Shown here one piece after another: positions 43,490 to 52,122 of a stretch of 64,000 nt of DNA; position 1 is the first letter of the stretch; each line of letters begins with the position of its first letter. The notes under the pieces were generated by a model. It was given only the letters and a program-made list of their open reading frames with translations, was not told the origin of the DNA and did no database searches. The DNA comes from Candidatus Latescibacterota bacterium. Lineage in GTDB: Bacteria; Latescibacterota; UBA2968; UBA8231. The position numbers were made by a program, and so were the translations under genes. The stretch lies in the NCBI GenBank assembly GCA_022819745.1, contig JAJEGS010000030.1:1-64000 (forward strand). Reading direction: 5' to 3'.

Positions 43490-44650
43490 CTAACGCAGGC
43501 GGTACTCGATAGCCATATTCAGGCCCTGCGTGGGATCCTGGCCGCGCTCTTTGGCGATAGACCCGGTGACATTGAGGTTGACCTGATTCTCGATGAAGAA
43601 GATGAATCCCGATCGCACCTGATTAACCACTGTTGCATCGACATCCGGTTCGCTGCGCGAAGCCGTTAGGATGTTGCTGAGCGTAAAGTCAATGCGATTG
43701 GTCACCTCATACAGATAGTTCAGCGAACTCGACAGCGTAAAGACCTTGGAGCCAAAGTCGCCGGTGAATGGCGAGGAGTACTGGGCACCGAAGTCGAACT
43801 GGGACTTCCAACCCACAGGCCGCGAGTATCGCACTCTTAGAGACAATCCCGGGTCCTGACGGGGGGTGTCCGCGTCCTTCGTCAACGCCTCGAAGCGGAT
43901 GCCTGAGCGCACGTCCCAGCCGATAAAGCGCTCGTTCACATGTTCTTGAAAGAGCACTTCATCGACGCGCAGCGAGCCGACGGCCCCGAATCCTCCTTGG
44001 ACAAACAGTCCGGACTCGGCGATAACTTGCTCCATCGCTTCGAACCACTTGACCTTGTAACGATCGCCAAATTCGGTCTCAAACTCGCCTTGGCGCTCGA
44101 TCACCTGCGCTAGCGCGATCAGCGTCTTTTTCGGCAGCGGCCCCTCAATTAATCCTTCACTCAGCAGGAATTGCTCAATACGCACCGCCTGGGCAAGCGG
44201 CGTGACGCGGATAAAGCGTCCGTACCCCACACCCGGCGTAACGTCGAAAGTCGGGCGATCGAAGTCGCTGTTACCCGTGACGCGAAGTTCGCCGGAGTAG
44301 AAAAGATCACCTTCCGGCTTGAAATACTTCCTGATCCCTGAGCCGGCTACGAAATTGTAGGAGCCTTCCTGCGTACCGTCAGCCGTCCGCCGTGTCAATC
44401 CGACGCCGTTGAAGTTCATATCCCAAGCGTAGGGCAGGGAGTTGTAATAACGGTGGTACAGCAGCGAGGCCGAGCCGTCGCTGGTTCCGGTGTCGCTGCC
44501 ACTGCCTGCGTAGGAGTACGTACCTCCGAGGCGTAGCTGCTGGGCCGTGCTCACTGGAACATCGTAGTCTTCGGGAGAGACCGCCCGCAGTTGGGACGAT
44601 GCAACGAAAATGATGGTGAGCAAAGCCAAAAACGTGCGCGTGTTTATCAT
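43490..44650 (-). CDS. Outer-membrane beta-barrel protein
   Basis: The 386-residue protein has a signal peptide (about 3-22, TFLALLTIIFVASSQLRA). Alternating strands follow: LRLGGTYSYAGSGSD, GSYNFVAGSGIRKYF, LFVQGGFGAVGSLRVD, LSLRVRYSRPVGWKSQFDFG and LNMAIEYRLR with an aromatic/Arg end. A central segment (about 135-200, LAQAVRIEQFLLSEG) is helical and may sit in the periplasm. No porin family can be named. ATG 44650 has AAGGAG 8 bases upstream. It follows the mechanosensitive-channel gene across a strong hairpin, so its expression may be partly separate. Confidence 0.75.
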   Translation of the reverse strand: MINTRTFLALLTIIFVASSQLRAVSPEDYDVPVSTAQQLRLGGTYSYAGSGSDTGTSDGSASLLYHRYYNSLPYAWDMNFNGVGLTRRTADGTQEGSYNFVAGSGIRKYFKPEGDLFYSGELRVTGNSDFDRPTFDVTPGVGYGRFIRVTPLAQAVRIEQFLLSEGLIEGPLPKKTLIALAQVIERQGEFETEFGDRYKVKWFEAMEQVIAESGLFVQGGFGAVGSLRVDEVLFQEHVNERFIGWDVRSGIRFEALTKDADTPRQDPGLSLRVRYSRPVGWKSQFDFGAQYSSPFTGDFGSKVFTLSSSLNYLYEVTNRIDFTLSNILTASRSEPDVDATVVNQVRSGFIFFIENQVNLNVTGSIAKERGQDPTQGLNMAIEYRLR

Positions 44651-44678
44651 TGTGTTACTCCTTGGGTTAAGATTTGTA

Positions 44679-44721
44679 TTGAGTTGGGGGTTGGACCGAT
44701 ACCCTACAACCCCCAACTCAA
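44679..44721 (-). terminator. Strong hairpin between channel and outer-membrane gene
   Basis: A perfect 15-bp stem (TTGAGTTGGGGGTTG, 44679-44693, with its complement 44707-44721) encloses a 13-base loop. On the minus strand it starts 9 bases after the channel stop and is followed by a mixed A/T stretch rather than a pure U-run. It may be a terminator or an attenuating element between the two genes. Confidence 0.6.
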
Positions 44722-44729
44722 CAGTGGTG

Positions 44730-46346
44730 TTACCCCTCCTCTGAGGACGAAGAACCATCCTTGTTTATTTCCTCCAGATCCTGCGTCCATTGCTCCATGT
44801 GCTTTTTGGCCAAATCGCGCCCCCCCATGCCGAACGCGATCGCCGCGGCGATGGCTGCCGAACCGAGGATGAGCCCAAAGGCGAGGGTAATGATCTCGTT
44901 GGCAATGCCCATCTCCCTGAGTCCCATGAAGAGCGCCAATGCCACAATCGCAACCCGAACGATAGTGCCGAGTATGCTGCCATAGGCTCCCCCTTTTCTG
45001 GACGCGATGCGGCCAAACACAGACGCGAGGTAAAGCCCAAAACCAAAGATCACCGCGCCCAAGACGATCTTGCCGAACAGCAGCGTCAGCTTCACGAGCA
45101 TACCGGCCAAATCCTGAAATCCGAGTTGCGCGGTCGCCTCAATAGCAGAAAAGAGGAGCACGGCCACCATGGCGAGATAGCCCGCCAGTTGCGACGGCGG
45201 GCGTTCCAGCGCAAAGGTCGCCTCCGTCGTTGAAGGACGCTCTTCAGCAGAGGTCGCCTCCGCTATGGAAGGCGAGCGGTCCTCAGCAACGGTCACCTCC
45301 GCTATTCCAAGGCGCTGTAGCAGCGCGTTGAAACCTATTTGCCGGAGCACATCATCAACCACGCGGGCTACCAATCGAGCCACCAGATAGCCGATGAGGA
45401 GGATACCAGCGGCGACCAAAATAGACGGTACTGCCGCCAAGGCCCCTTCCAGCATGGAACTAGCGGGATCGGAGATAGCCCTGAAGTTTAGCGATTCGAG
45501 CGCAGCGATGGCCGAGATGATCAGGATGATTGCATAAGACAACGTACCGGCAAGCCCCGACAGACTTTCAATCCCCAGTCCGGTCGCCAGTCCTACGCGA
45601 CGGCCAAAATCGTTTACCCCGGTGGCGTCAAGGACATTGGTTACTACCTGCTGGACGATGCGCGCACCGAGCCAGCCGATTAGCATGATGAGAGCAGCAG
45701 CAAACAGGTTGGGCAGGAAACCAACTATTTTGGCCAGCATCTGCTGCACTGGCTGCAGCAATCCCTGCAATCCCAAAGCATCCAAGACCGCCGGGAGCAA
45801 CACGAGAAACGTAAGCCAGTACACGAAGTTACCGATGGTCTGCGGCAACACGCTCTCTGTCGTAGGCTCGATTCCTGCCGGTTCAGCCAACCGTCGCTCG
45901 ATATTGACCCGTGAAAGCACTCCCGTTACGACCCGCCGCAGCAAGCTGCCCGCGATCCAAGCAAGCAAAAGCAACACGCCGGCGCTCACCAGCTTGGGCA
46001 GATAAACGAAGATCTGGTTTAGCATCCCGTTGAGCGGTTCGGTCAGTGCTGTCATGCCTAGTATCTGAAAGAAGGCAACGAACACGAAGATCATCGCTAG
46101 GTAGAACACCGCTTTGCTGATCCAGCGTTCGGGATGGATATCCGCAGCAGCATCGCGGCCCATGACCAACCCTACTACTTTGTCATCCAGTCGCGTCTTG
46201 AGCAGAATCCGCCGGACGATCAAGGACACCAGATGAGCCACCAACCATCCGAGTACGAGTACGACGAAAGCCACGATAATATGGGCAAAGGGGGCAAAGT
46301 ATTGCTCCCACCATTTCCACCTTTCAAGCACGCTTGCTAGTTCCAT
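44730..46346 (-). CDS. TM-helix-repeat mechanosensitive channel-like protein
   Basis: The 538-residue membrane protein has repeated units of the conserved TM helix family (VFVYLPKLVSAGVLLLLAWI, KIVGFLPNLFAAALIMLIGW, ALAAVPSILVAAGILLIGYL, LTLLFGKIVLGAVIFGFGLY). Each unit is followed by GSLLRRVV or GARIVQQVV-like turns. A cytosolic linker (about 365-400) contains a three-fold repeat of AEATSAEERPSTT type. The C-terminal tail is acidic/Ser-rich. Members are weakly related to MscS; some conduct ions. ATG 46346 with AAGGAG 7 bases upstream is chosen over an upstream start. Confidence 0.85.
   Translation of the reverse strand: MELASVLERWKWWEQYFAPFAHIIVAFVVLVLGWLVAHLVSLIVRRILLKTRLDDKVVGLVMGRDAAADIHPERWISKAVFYLAMIFVFVAFFQILGMTALTEPLNGMLNQIFVYLPKLVSAGVLLLLAWIAGSLLRRVVTGVLSRVNIERRLAEPAGIEPTTESVLPQTIGNFVYWLTFLVLLPAVLDALGLQGLLQPVQQMLAKIVGFLPNLFAAALIMLIGWLGARIVQQVVTNVLDATGVNDFGRRVGLATGLGIESLSGLAGTLSYAIILIISAIAALESLNFRAISDPASSMLEGALAAVPSILVAAGILLIGYLVARLVARVVDDVLRQIGFNALLQRLGIAEVTVAEDRSPSIAEATSAEERPSTTEATFALERPPSQLAGYLAMVAVLLFSAIEATAQLGFQDLAGMLVKLTLLFGKIVLGAVIFGFGLYLASVFGRIASRKGGAYGSILGTIVRVAIVALALFMGLREMGIANEIITLAFGLILGSAAIAAAIAFGMGGRDLAKKHMEQWTQDLEEINKDGSSSSEEG
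45206..45309. repeat. Three-copy minisatellite within channel gene
   Basis: The word GGTCGCCTCC or GGTCACCTCC recurs at 45216, 45252 and 45291, spacings of 36 and 39 bases. The units encode a 12-13-residue repeat (EVTVAEDRSPSIA, EATSAEERPSTT, EATFALERPPSQL). Length variation between strains would be expected. Confidence 0.7.
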
Positions 46347-46518
46347 AGCAACTCCTTTCTTCGAGTATGCGTGGTCCCTTTTCGGTCGTCGGACGAAATA
46401 AAGCAAAGCCTGTGCCACTCTTTAGAGCCGCGTCTCGGACTTCGCGGCAATTCCTTAAATTACATGGTGTTGCATCGGGTTCGGCCCGAGGCGGAGCTTG
46501 ACAATCGAAATCGCGGCT

Positions 46519-46539
46519 ACGACATTTTGTCGTCCCTAC
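46519..46539. repeat. Palindromic repeat word upstream of sigma54 regulator
   Basis: ACGACA-TTT-TGTCGT (46519-46533) followed by CCCTAC. The 13-base word TTGTCGTCCCTAC (46527-46539) recurs in the same orientation at 48006-48018, just after the regulator gene. Confidence 0.6.
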
Positions 46540-46574
46540 CACATCACTTTGACGTAGTGCGCAACAAACCACCG

Positions 46575-47975
46575 ATGCAGACATCTTCCGATCCAATCGC
46601 TCATGCGCCTTTGCTAGGCCGCGTGTTCGTCGCCGATAGCAACCCAAAACACGTAGCAATCGCGACCAAAATCCTACGGGAGAACGGGTGTGATGAAGTT
46701 GTCGAAGCGACCGATGGCACCATCGCCGAGCGGCTGCTCAAAACGCAATCTCTGGATGTGGCGCTCATAGATATCAAGATGCCGGGCGGTATGCAGTTGC
46801 TGCGCACAGCCATTAGACTGACTCCACCGCTGCCGGTAGTCATCTTCACCTCTTATACAACTGTAAAACAAGCGGTCCAGGCCATGCGGCTAGGTGCCGT
46901 CGATTACGTGGTCAAACCGGTCGATGCCAACGACCTGCTGACTGCCGTACATCGCGCGCTCGAACGCAAGCGGGTATTTGACCCTATCGCCGCTAGCCAG
47001 ATGGAGGCGAAGACGGGATTCGGCGAATTGCTGGGAACCTCGAGTGCGATGCAGGCGGTGTTTGATCAGATCCGCCGTGCGGCACCGTTCAAAGCGACGG
47101 TTCTGATCACGGGCGAAAGCGGTACCGGAAAAGAATTGGTGGCCAGCGCCATCCACTCGCTCAGTGCTGTGAGCAATGGGCCGTTCGTTGCTATTAACTG
47201 CTCGGCTCTGCCGACGGAGCTAGCCGAAAGCGAGTTATTCGGACACGAGAAAGGTTCCTTTACCGGGGCCACGCAGGACCAGCAGGGGCTTTTTGCAGCA
47301 GCCCACAATGGGACCCTCTTCCTCGATGAAATCGGGGACTTAGAAATGCAGGTGCAGACGAAACTATTGCGCGTGCTAGAGGAACAGAAAGTCCGACGCT
47401 TAGGGGCGACCCGATTGCTCGATGTCAACGTGCGCGTCGTCGCAGCCTCAAATGCGAATTTGACGACCGCGGTCAGAATGGGACAATTCCGCGAAGACCT
47501 ATATTACCGCCTCAACGTCATTCACATTCCCGTCCCGCCCCTCAGAGATCGGAGGTCGGATATCCCGCTACTGGTGCGGGTTTTTGCCGAGCGTTTCGCC
47601 GAGCAGAATGGAATCGCTCTCGTCGAAATAGCAGATCGGGGTCTCGACCGCATGGCCGAATACGACTGGCCGGGGAATGTCAGAGAGCTAAAGAACGCGG
47701 TCGAGCGTCTGGTGATCAATGCCGCAGGCAGCAACATGGCGGTCGGCGAGAACGACATCGAGTCCATTTTGCCAATCGCTCCTCCAGACGATTCGGAATC
47801 TCAGCGGCTGGATTTCGTGCCGAGGCGGCTGGACGAAATGGAAAGGGAGATGATTTTAGATACGCTTGCGCACACCGGCGGCAACCGCACTCAAGGGGCC
47901 GCAATTCTGGGCATCAGTTTGCGAACGCTCCAGCGAAAACTCATCCAGTACGGCGTCCCCCCGCAGAAAATCTAA
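46575..47975 (+). CDS. NtrC-family sigma54-dependent response regulator
   Basis: The 466-residue regulator has a receiver domain (about 15-130, phosphoacceptor D66 in VALIDIKMPGG, Lys in YVVKPVDAN). The usual DD pair is reduced to ADS (20-22). An AAA+ domain follows (Walker A GESGTGKE, GSFTGA loop, Walker B GTLFLDEIGD), then a Fis-type HTH (NRTQGAAILGISLRTLQRKL). ATG 46575 is chosen because the family begins just after it and the upstream open frame contains a palindromic repeat. No histidine kinase lies next to it (orphan). It is divergent from the channel gene and may regulate the block. Confidence 0.9.
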   Translation: MQTSSDPIAHAPLLGRVFVADSNPKHVAIATKILRENGCDEVVEATDGTIAERLLKTQSLDVALIDIKMPGGMQLLRTAIRLTPPLPVVIFTSYTTVKQAVQAMRLGAVDYVVKPVDANDLLTAVHRALERKRVFDPIAASQMEAKTGFGELLGTSSAMQAVFDQIRRAAPFKATVLITGESGTGKELVASAIHSLSAVSNGPFVAINCSALPTELAESELFGHEKGSFTGATQDQQGLFAAAHNGTLFLDEIGDLEMQVQTKLLRVLEEQKVRRLGATRLLDVNVRVVAASNANLTTAVRMGQFREDLYYRLNVIHIPVPPLRDRRSDIPLLVRVFAERFAEQNGIALVEIADRGLDRMAEYDWPGNVRELKNAVERLVINAAGSNMAVGENDIESILPIAPPDDSESQRLDFVPRRLDEMEREMILDTLAHTGGNRTQGAAILGISLRTLQRKLIQYGVPPQKI

Positions 47976-48005
47976 GCCACCATCCTTATCCGGTTGTACG
48001 CCGTC

Positions 48006-48022
48006 TTGTCGTCCCTACGACA
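48006..48022. repeat. Palindromic repeat word after sigma54 regulator
   Basis: TGTCGT-CCCT-ACGACA (48007-48022) contains the same TTGTCGTCCCTAC word found at 46527-46539. The pair flanks the regulator gene as direct repeats. Confidence 0.6.
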
Positions 48023-48091
48023 TAATGCCGCTATGAGCCATGATCGACAGGTCTTCGGCGCTGTGGAGCGAAATAAACGCGACCTTCGCGC

Positions 48092-49261
48092 CTAGATCCT
48101 TTGCTTGGCCAAGCTGTTCAGCGCCGCGAGCAATTCGTCGATTTCAGATTCCAGTAGGAAAAAAGTAATGCTAGTGCGCAAGCCTTCGCGCCCGTGCGGC
48201 AGCGGCTTGATGACCATGTTCCACTCATCCCGAAGGACTTGGCTCAATTCCTCTCCCTTCCAGCCAGCCAGCCCAAAGCTGACCAGCGCCGCAGACCGCT
48301 GCGGAGAGCGCGGAGTGTAGAGCACTGCACCCGGTATCTGCGCTAGCCCTTCCTTCAGCCGCCCAGCCAACGCCACCGTCCGCGCCCAGATCGCCTCCAG
48401 CCCGATGGCCGACAGATACTCGACGGCAAAGGCCCAAGCCAGCACCAGCGGCCAACACCAAGGACCATACTGAAAGCGCTCAGCCGTCTCGCGCAGCGCG
48501 AAGGTGTCCGCCACCGGGTCCAACCACTGTTCAGCCCGCCCGCCAGCATAGCGCACCTCCACCGCGTCGAGGGCTTCCTCCCACACGTAGAGCAACCCCG
48601 CGGCATACGGCGCGTACATCCACTTATAGGAGAGCAACCCGGCAAAATCGCACCTCAGTGAGCGCAAATCCAAAGGATACAGCCCTGCCGAATGCGCCAA
48701 ATCCAAAAAGCTGCGCACCCCCCGCACTCGCGCTGCCGCACAAATCCGCTCCACTGGCAGGCGGTAACCCAAATCCGTCGTCACATGGCTCAGAGCCACC
48801 AGCTTGGTCCGCTCCCCCAGCCGCTCCTCCACGGCCTGCACCTGCCCGTCATCGTCGTCAATCAGCGGCACCTTCACCACCTCGACCCCGTACAAATCCC
48901 GCAAGTGCAGCGCCGGCAAAAGCAGCGCCGCCTCCTCATCCGCACTGATCACAATCTCGTCCCCAGCCGCCCACTCCATCCCCCGCACCACCGTCTGAAA
49001 CCCCTCGCTGACCCCCCGCATCAATGCCAACTCCCCAGCCGCCACGCCAAAAAATTGCGCCAGCCGCTCCATCGCCTCCTTGCGCCGAGGATACTCCTCC
49101 TCTGGATAGACGATGTGCAAAGGCCCCCGCCGCACCATCTCTTCCGTCCACCGCATATACTCAGCAGCCACCGGCACCGGCGTAATACTCACTCCCCCAT
49201 TCTGGAACCACGTGTACTGCTCCAGCGCGGGGAAATCGCGGCGAATTGCTTGGACATCCAT
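48092..49261 (-). CDS. Class V PLP aminotransferase (cysteine desulfurase-like fold)
   Basis: The 389-residue enzyme belongs to aminotransferase class V. PLP Lys is K213 in GLLSYKWMYAPYAAG, the PLP-pairing Asp/His are in SFLDLAHSAG (D187, H190), and the N-terminal FQNGGVSITPVP is typical. The C-terminus has the conserved LPHGREGLRTSITFF, which survives as relics at 19.6 and 34.5 kb. It could be an isopenicillin-N epimerase-like or kynureninase-like enzyme. It starts 5 bases after the stop of the M20 hydrolase gene, as the third gene of an M81-M20-aminotransferase operon. ATG 49261 is chosen for family fit. Confidence 0.88.
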   Translation of the reverse strand: MDVQAIRRDFPALEQYTWFQNGGVSITPVPVAAEYMRWTEEMVRRGPLHIVYPEEEYPRRKEAMERLAQFFGVAAGELALMRGVSEGFQTVVRGMEWAAGDEIVISADEEAALLLPALHLRDLYGVEVVKVPLIDDDDGQVQAVEERLGERTKLVALSHVTTDLGYRLPVERICAAARVRGVRSFLDLAHSAGLYPLDLRSLRCDFAGLLSYKWMYAPYAAGLLYVWEEALDAVEVRYAGGRAEQWLDPVADTFALRETAERFQYGPWCWPLVLAWAFAVEYLSAIGLEAIWARTVALAGRLKEGLAQIPGAVLYTPRSPQRSAALVSFGLAGWKGEELSQVLRDEWNMVIKPLPHGREGLRTSITFFLLESEIDELLAALNSLAKQRI

Positions 49262-49266
49262 GGCAT

Positions 49267-50451
49267 TCAATCCGGGGATGCGACGCCGCAATAGTCGGCT
49301 GCGGCCAGCGCGTACACTTGCGCCGCCCGCTCTAGTCGATCCACTTCTACCCACTCCACATCCGCGTGCGCCGTCTCGTTCGAGGGGCCGTAGTAAAAGG
49401 TCGGCACCCCTGTCCCGTGCACGTATAAATTGGCGTCCCCCACAATCCGCATCCCCACCAACTCTGCCTCTTGGCTAGTCACCTGTTCGTGCGCCCTCCC
49501 CACCGCTTGTACTGCTAGATCGTCTGCAGACGTCTCAAAAGGCTCGCGCTCGTGCTCCATCTCGACCCGCAGACCCAATCCCCCAGCCTCGGCCAACGGT
49601 TGCGCCAAGGCTTCCAACTCCGCCAATACCTGCGGCGCAGTGCGCCCCGGCATCCAGCGCCGGGTCCCCGTCAGCGTGCAGCACAGCGGCGTGCGATTGA
49701 AATAGTCACCCCCGGTGACGATCCCTAGGTCAATTCGCTCGGCACCCGCCAAGGCGTGTGCATCCCCCGCGTCGAGTTCGAGTTGATATTGGTGGATCCG
49801 CTCTATGAGCGCACCGACAAAGCGGAGCGGGTTTTCCGCAAAGGGCACGTACTGGGTGTGCTTGCCGCCAGCGTCCGATTCGAGTGTAATGGTAAAGACC
49901 ATGGACCCCATGCTCATCACCCACAGCGCGTCGCGGCCCTCGACGATCAAAATCCGGTCGCCGCCAATCCGGCCGCTGTTGCGATCGGCGATCAGCGCCA
50001 GCGGCCCGTCCTTTTGCGCCTCGACTTCCTCGTGCCCCACAATCGCCGTCAGCCACAAATCGCCCTGCAATTCTACCCCGCTTTCCAAGAGCGCCTTGAC
50101 CGCAGCCAAAGCTGCGGCCATCCCCCCCTTCATGTCGGTCGCCCCCCGTCCGTACACGCGGTTGCCCTCGCGGCGGGCGGGCGGGCAGGACCCCACGGGA
50201 ATGGTGTCGAGATGGCCATTGAGCATCAGCGCGGGGCCATCCCCTCGGCCCTCGATGCGCGCGTAGAGATTGTTGCGCCCCGGAGTCACTTCCCGCACAT
50301 CGACTGCTAAGCCGACCTCGCGCATCATGGCCTCATAGGCGCGACACACTTCGGCTTCGGCCATGGTTACGCTGTAAATATCGACCAATTCCCGGGTCCG
50401 CTCGGCCACCCATTCTCGGTCAATAGCTGCGATTAATTTTTCCATCTGCAT
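49267..50451 (-). CDS. M20-family metallopeptidase (ArgE/DapE-like)
   Basis: The 394-residue enzyme has the two-metal M20 site: MLNGHLDTIPVG (His, Asp), GRGATDMKGGMAA (bridging Asp), GHEEVEAQK (Glu pair) and the C-terminal His in NETAHADVEWVEVD. The dimerisation domain is about 180-290. Relatives deacylate N-acyl amino acids or hydrolyse dipeptides. Two ATGs (50451 and 50445) follow GGAGG at 4 and 10 bases; the first overlaps the 3' end of the M81 gene by 19 bases. The long upstream open frame is shadow coding. It probably acts with the M81 protein on a common amide substrate. Confidence 0.9.
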   Translation of the reverse strand: MQMEKLIAAIDREWVAERTRELVDIYSVTMAEAEVCRAYEAMMREVGLAVDVREVTPGRNNLYARIEGRGDGPALMLNGHLDTIPVGSCPPARREGNRVYGRGATDMKGGMAAALAAVKALLESGVELQGDLWLTAIVGHEEVEAQKDGPLALIADRNSGRIGGDRILIVEGRDALWVMSMGSMVFTITLESDAGGKHTQYVPFAENPLRFVGALIERIHQYQLELDAGDAHALAGAERIDLGIVTGGDYFNRTPLCCTLTGTRRWMPGRTAPQVLAELEALAQPLAEAGGLGLRVEMEHEREPFETSADDLAVQAVGRAHEQVTSQEAELVGMRIVGDANLYVHGTGVPTFYYGPSNETAHADVEWVEVDRLERAAQVYALAAADYCGVASPD

Positions 50452-52007
50452 CGCGCCTCCGAGCGCAAAACTTCCATCTCCAACTCCATATCCGAATCCA
50501 GCGGAAAAAACGGCCGCGCCCGCCGGACAAACGGCAAGTGCCGCACCGTCGCCGGTGTCGGTCCCGGCGTGTCGAGCACAAAAACAGCTTGGGCTATTGC
50601 TCCGTAAGCGAGGCGGTAGTTCATGGGATTCTTGGCGACGATAAAGCGCGCTTGCGCCGCATCCATCCCCAAAGCCGCAAACTGCTCGTTGTCCCACTCA
50701 TAAGTCGGATGCGACGCCAACAGTACCTGAATCTGTCCTTCGGCTGAGCTCAGGACTTCGGCGAGCTCAGTCGAGTCGTCGAAGCCCAGCGCGAGCACCG
50801 CCGTCGGCCCCATCTGCCCTTCGACCCCCTCCCAGATGCCGCCCCGATAGCGGAAGCGGCCATCGCTCAACCGCAACACTCGCCCCCGCACGTCAATCGG
50901 CTGTCCCCAACGCGGATCGTGCCCGTGCCCCAGCGCCAACTCCACCTCGGCCCCAACGCCAGCTTGGTGACAAGCCGCAGCCGCGCGGGCATCAACCAAG
51001 GGCACTAGCGCCGGTCCGTCCAACTCCGCTTGCAACAGCGCTGCCAACGCCGCCACGCTATCGCCAGCCGCGCCCCCACCGCAGCAGTCCGCAGCCTCCA
51101 CCAGCACCACCGGGCCACCTTCGACAGCCAAACCAGCGCACACAGCATCCTCGGGTGCGTACAGCGCTGGCTCTAACGCAAAGCGCCGCTCCCAGTACGC
51201 CGTAGCAAGCTCGCAGGCGAGGGCCTCGGCCTTGGCAAAGTCGCCATCGGCAATCACCAGCCCACCGCTACCCATGCCAGCAAAATCGAGATAGGGATGC
51301 ACCAAGATCGCACTCGTCGAGAGGATGCCGTCGCGCTGCTCACCGGCCTTGGCCAAGGCCATCACTTGCGCGAAGGGATCGTCGTCTTCGGTCGAGCCGT
51401 GAATGGCCCCGGTGAGCACTGGCACCTTGGCCATGGCCATCGCAGGTTTGCACGCGCCAGCGAGCGCGTCGCACAGCAAGCGCGCCCCGCGCTCGCCCGT
51501 GGAAAAGGCATCGCGATGCGGATAGGTTTCCCAAGCCACCAAGCCGTCGGCAGCGCGCATCATCTGTGCGGAAATATGGGCGTGCAAATCGAGCGTAGCG
51601 ACGATAGGCACAGCGTCCCCGACAACATCCCGTACGGCAGCCAGCAGATCTCCTTCTAAATCGACGCCGCCCTCCACCGCCGCCGCCCCGTGCAGCGGCA
51701 TGAGGACACCATCCACCGGGAGCGCTTCGCTAAGCCGCGCCAAAAGCTCTTCCTTGAGTGGGTCGTAACAAGCCCGCGTCAGCGGCCCACCGGGACAGGT
51801 GCTGGCAAACAACAGGGGTGCAACATCCACGCCGCGCGCCGCCAGCACGCTGAGCATACCGCCGGCCACCCCGTCTTCTGCTGCAAGCACATCGCGCCCG
51901 CGCCGCAGTTCATAGCGCTCAAACCACGACAAATCAATCGGCTCGCCGCCGAATTGATTGCACTCGGTAAAAATCGCCCCCAAGGCTACGCGATGTTTGT
52001 CGGTCAT
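50433..52007 (-). CDS. M81-family (MlrC-like) metallopeptidase
   Basis: The 524-residue protein matches the MlrC/M81 family (DUF1485 plus MlrC C-terminal domain). Hallmarks are the N-terminal GAIFTECNQF, the metal-site segment IVATLDLHAHISAQM, WETYPHRDAFSTGERGA, and the second domain with VLVEAADCCGGGAAGDS and LALGHGHDPRWGQP. MlrC was named for the last step of microcystin breakdown, but most relatives are in gene clusters with other amidohydrolases and act on unknown small peptides or amides. First gene of the operon with M20 and aminotransferase. Confidence 0.9.
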   Translation of the reverse strand: MTDKHRVALGAIFTECNQFGGEPIDLSWFERYELRRGRDVLAAEDGVAGGMLSVLAARGVDVAPLLFASTCPGGPLTRACYDPLKEELLARLSEALPVDGVLMPLHGAAAVEGGVDLEGDLLAAVRDVVGDAVPIVATLDLHAHISAQMMRAADGLVAWETYPHRDAFSTGERGARLLCDALAGACKPAMAMAKVPVLTGAIHGSTEDDDPFAQVMALAKAGEQRDGILSTSAILVHPYLDFAGMGSGGLVIADGDFAKAEALACELATAYWERRFALEPALYAPEDAVCAGLAVEGGPVVLVEAADCCGGGAAGDSVAALAALLQAELDGPALVPLVDARAAAACHQAGVGAEVELALGHGHDPRWGQPIDVRGRVLRLSDGRFRYRGGIWEGVEGQMGPTAVLALGFDDSTELAEVLSSAEGQIQVLLASHPTYEWDNEQFAALGMDAAQARFIVAKNPMNYRLAYGAIAQAVFVLDTPGPTPATVRHLPFVRRARPFFPLDSDMELEMEVLRSEARCRWKN

Positions 52008-52122
52008 TGTAATAGTTGGTTGGTGGAATGGGTTTGTGAAACCGCTTCTAATATAGCCAGACTAAAAGTGACCGGCGAACTAGCTTGCGTTCGTCTCTCG
52101 TAGGGGATACAATCGGTGGATA

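Noticed and set aside
46371..46574. Upstream extension of the sigma54 regulator
   Set aside because: It contains a palindromic repeat and has no receiver-domain homology; the family starts just after ATG 46575.
49301..50697. Upstream extension of the M20 gene to 50697
   Set aside because: The extra 82 residues overlap the M81 gene in another phase and are low-complexity. Two ATGs with a ribosome site mark the true start at 50451/50445.
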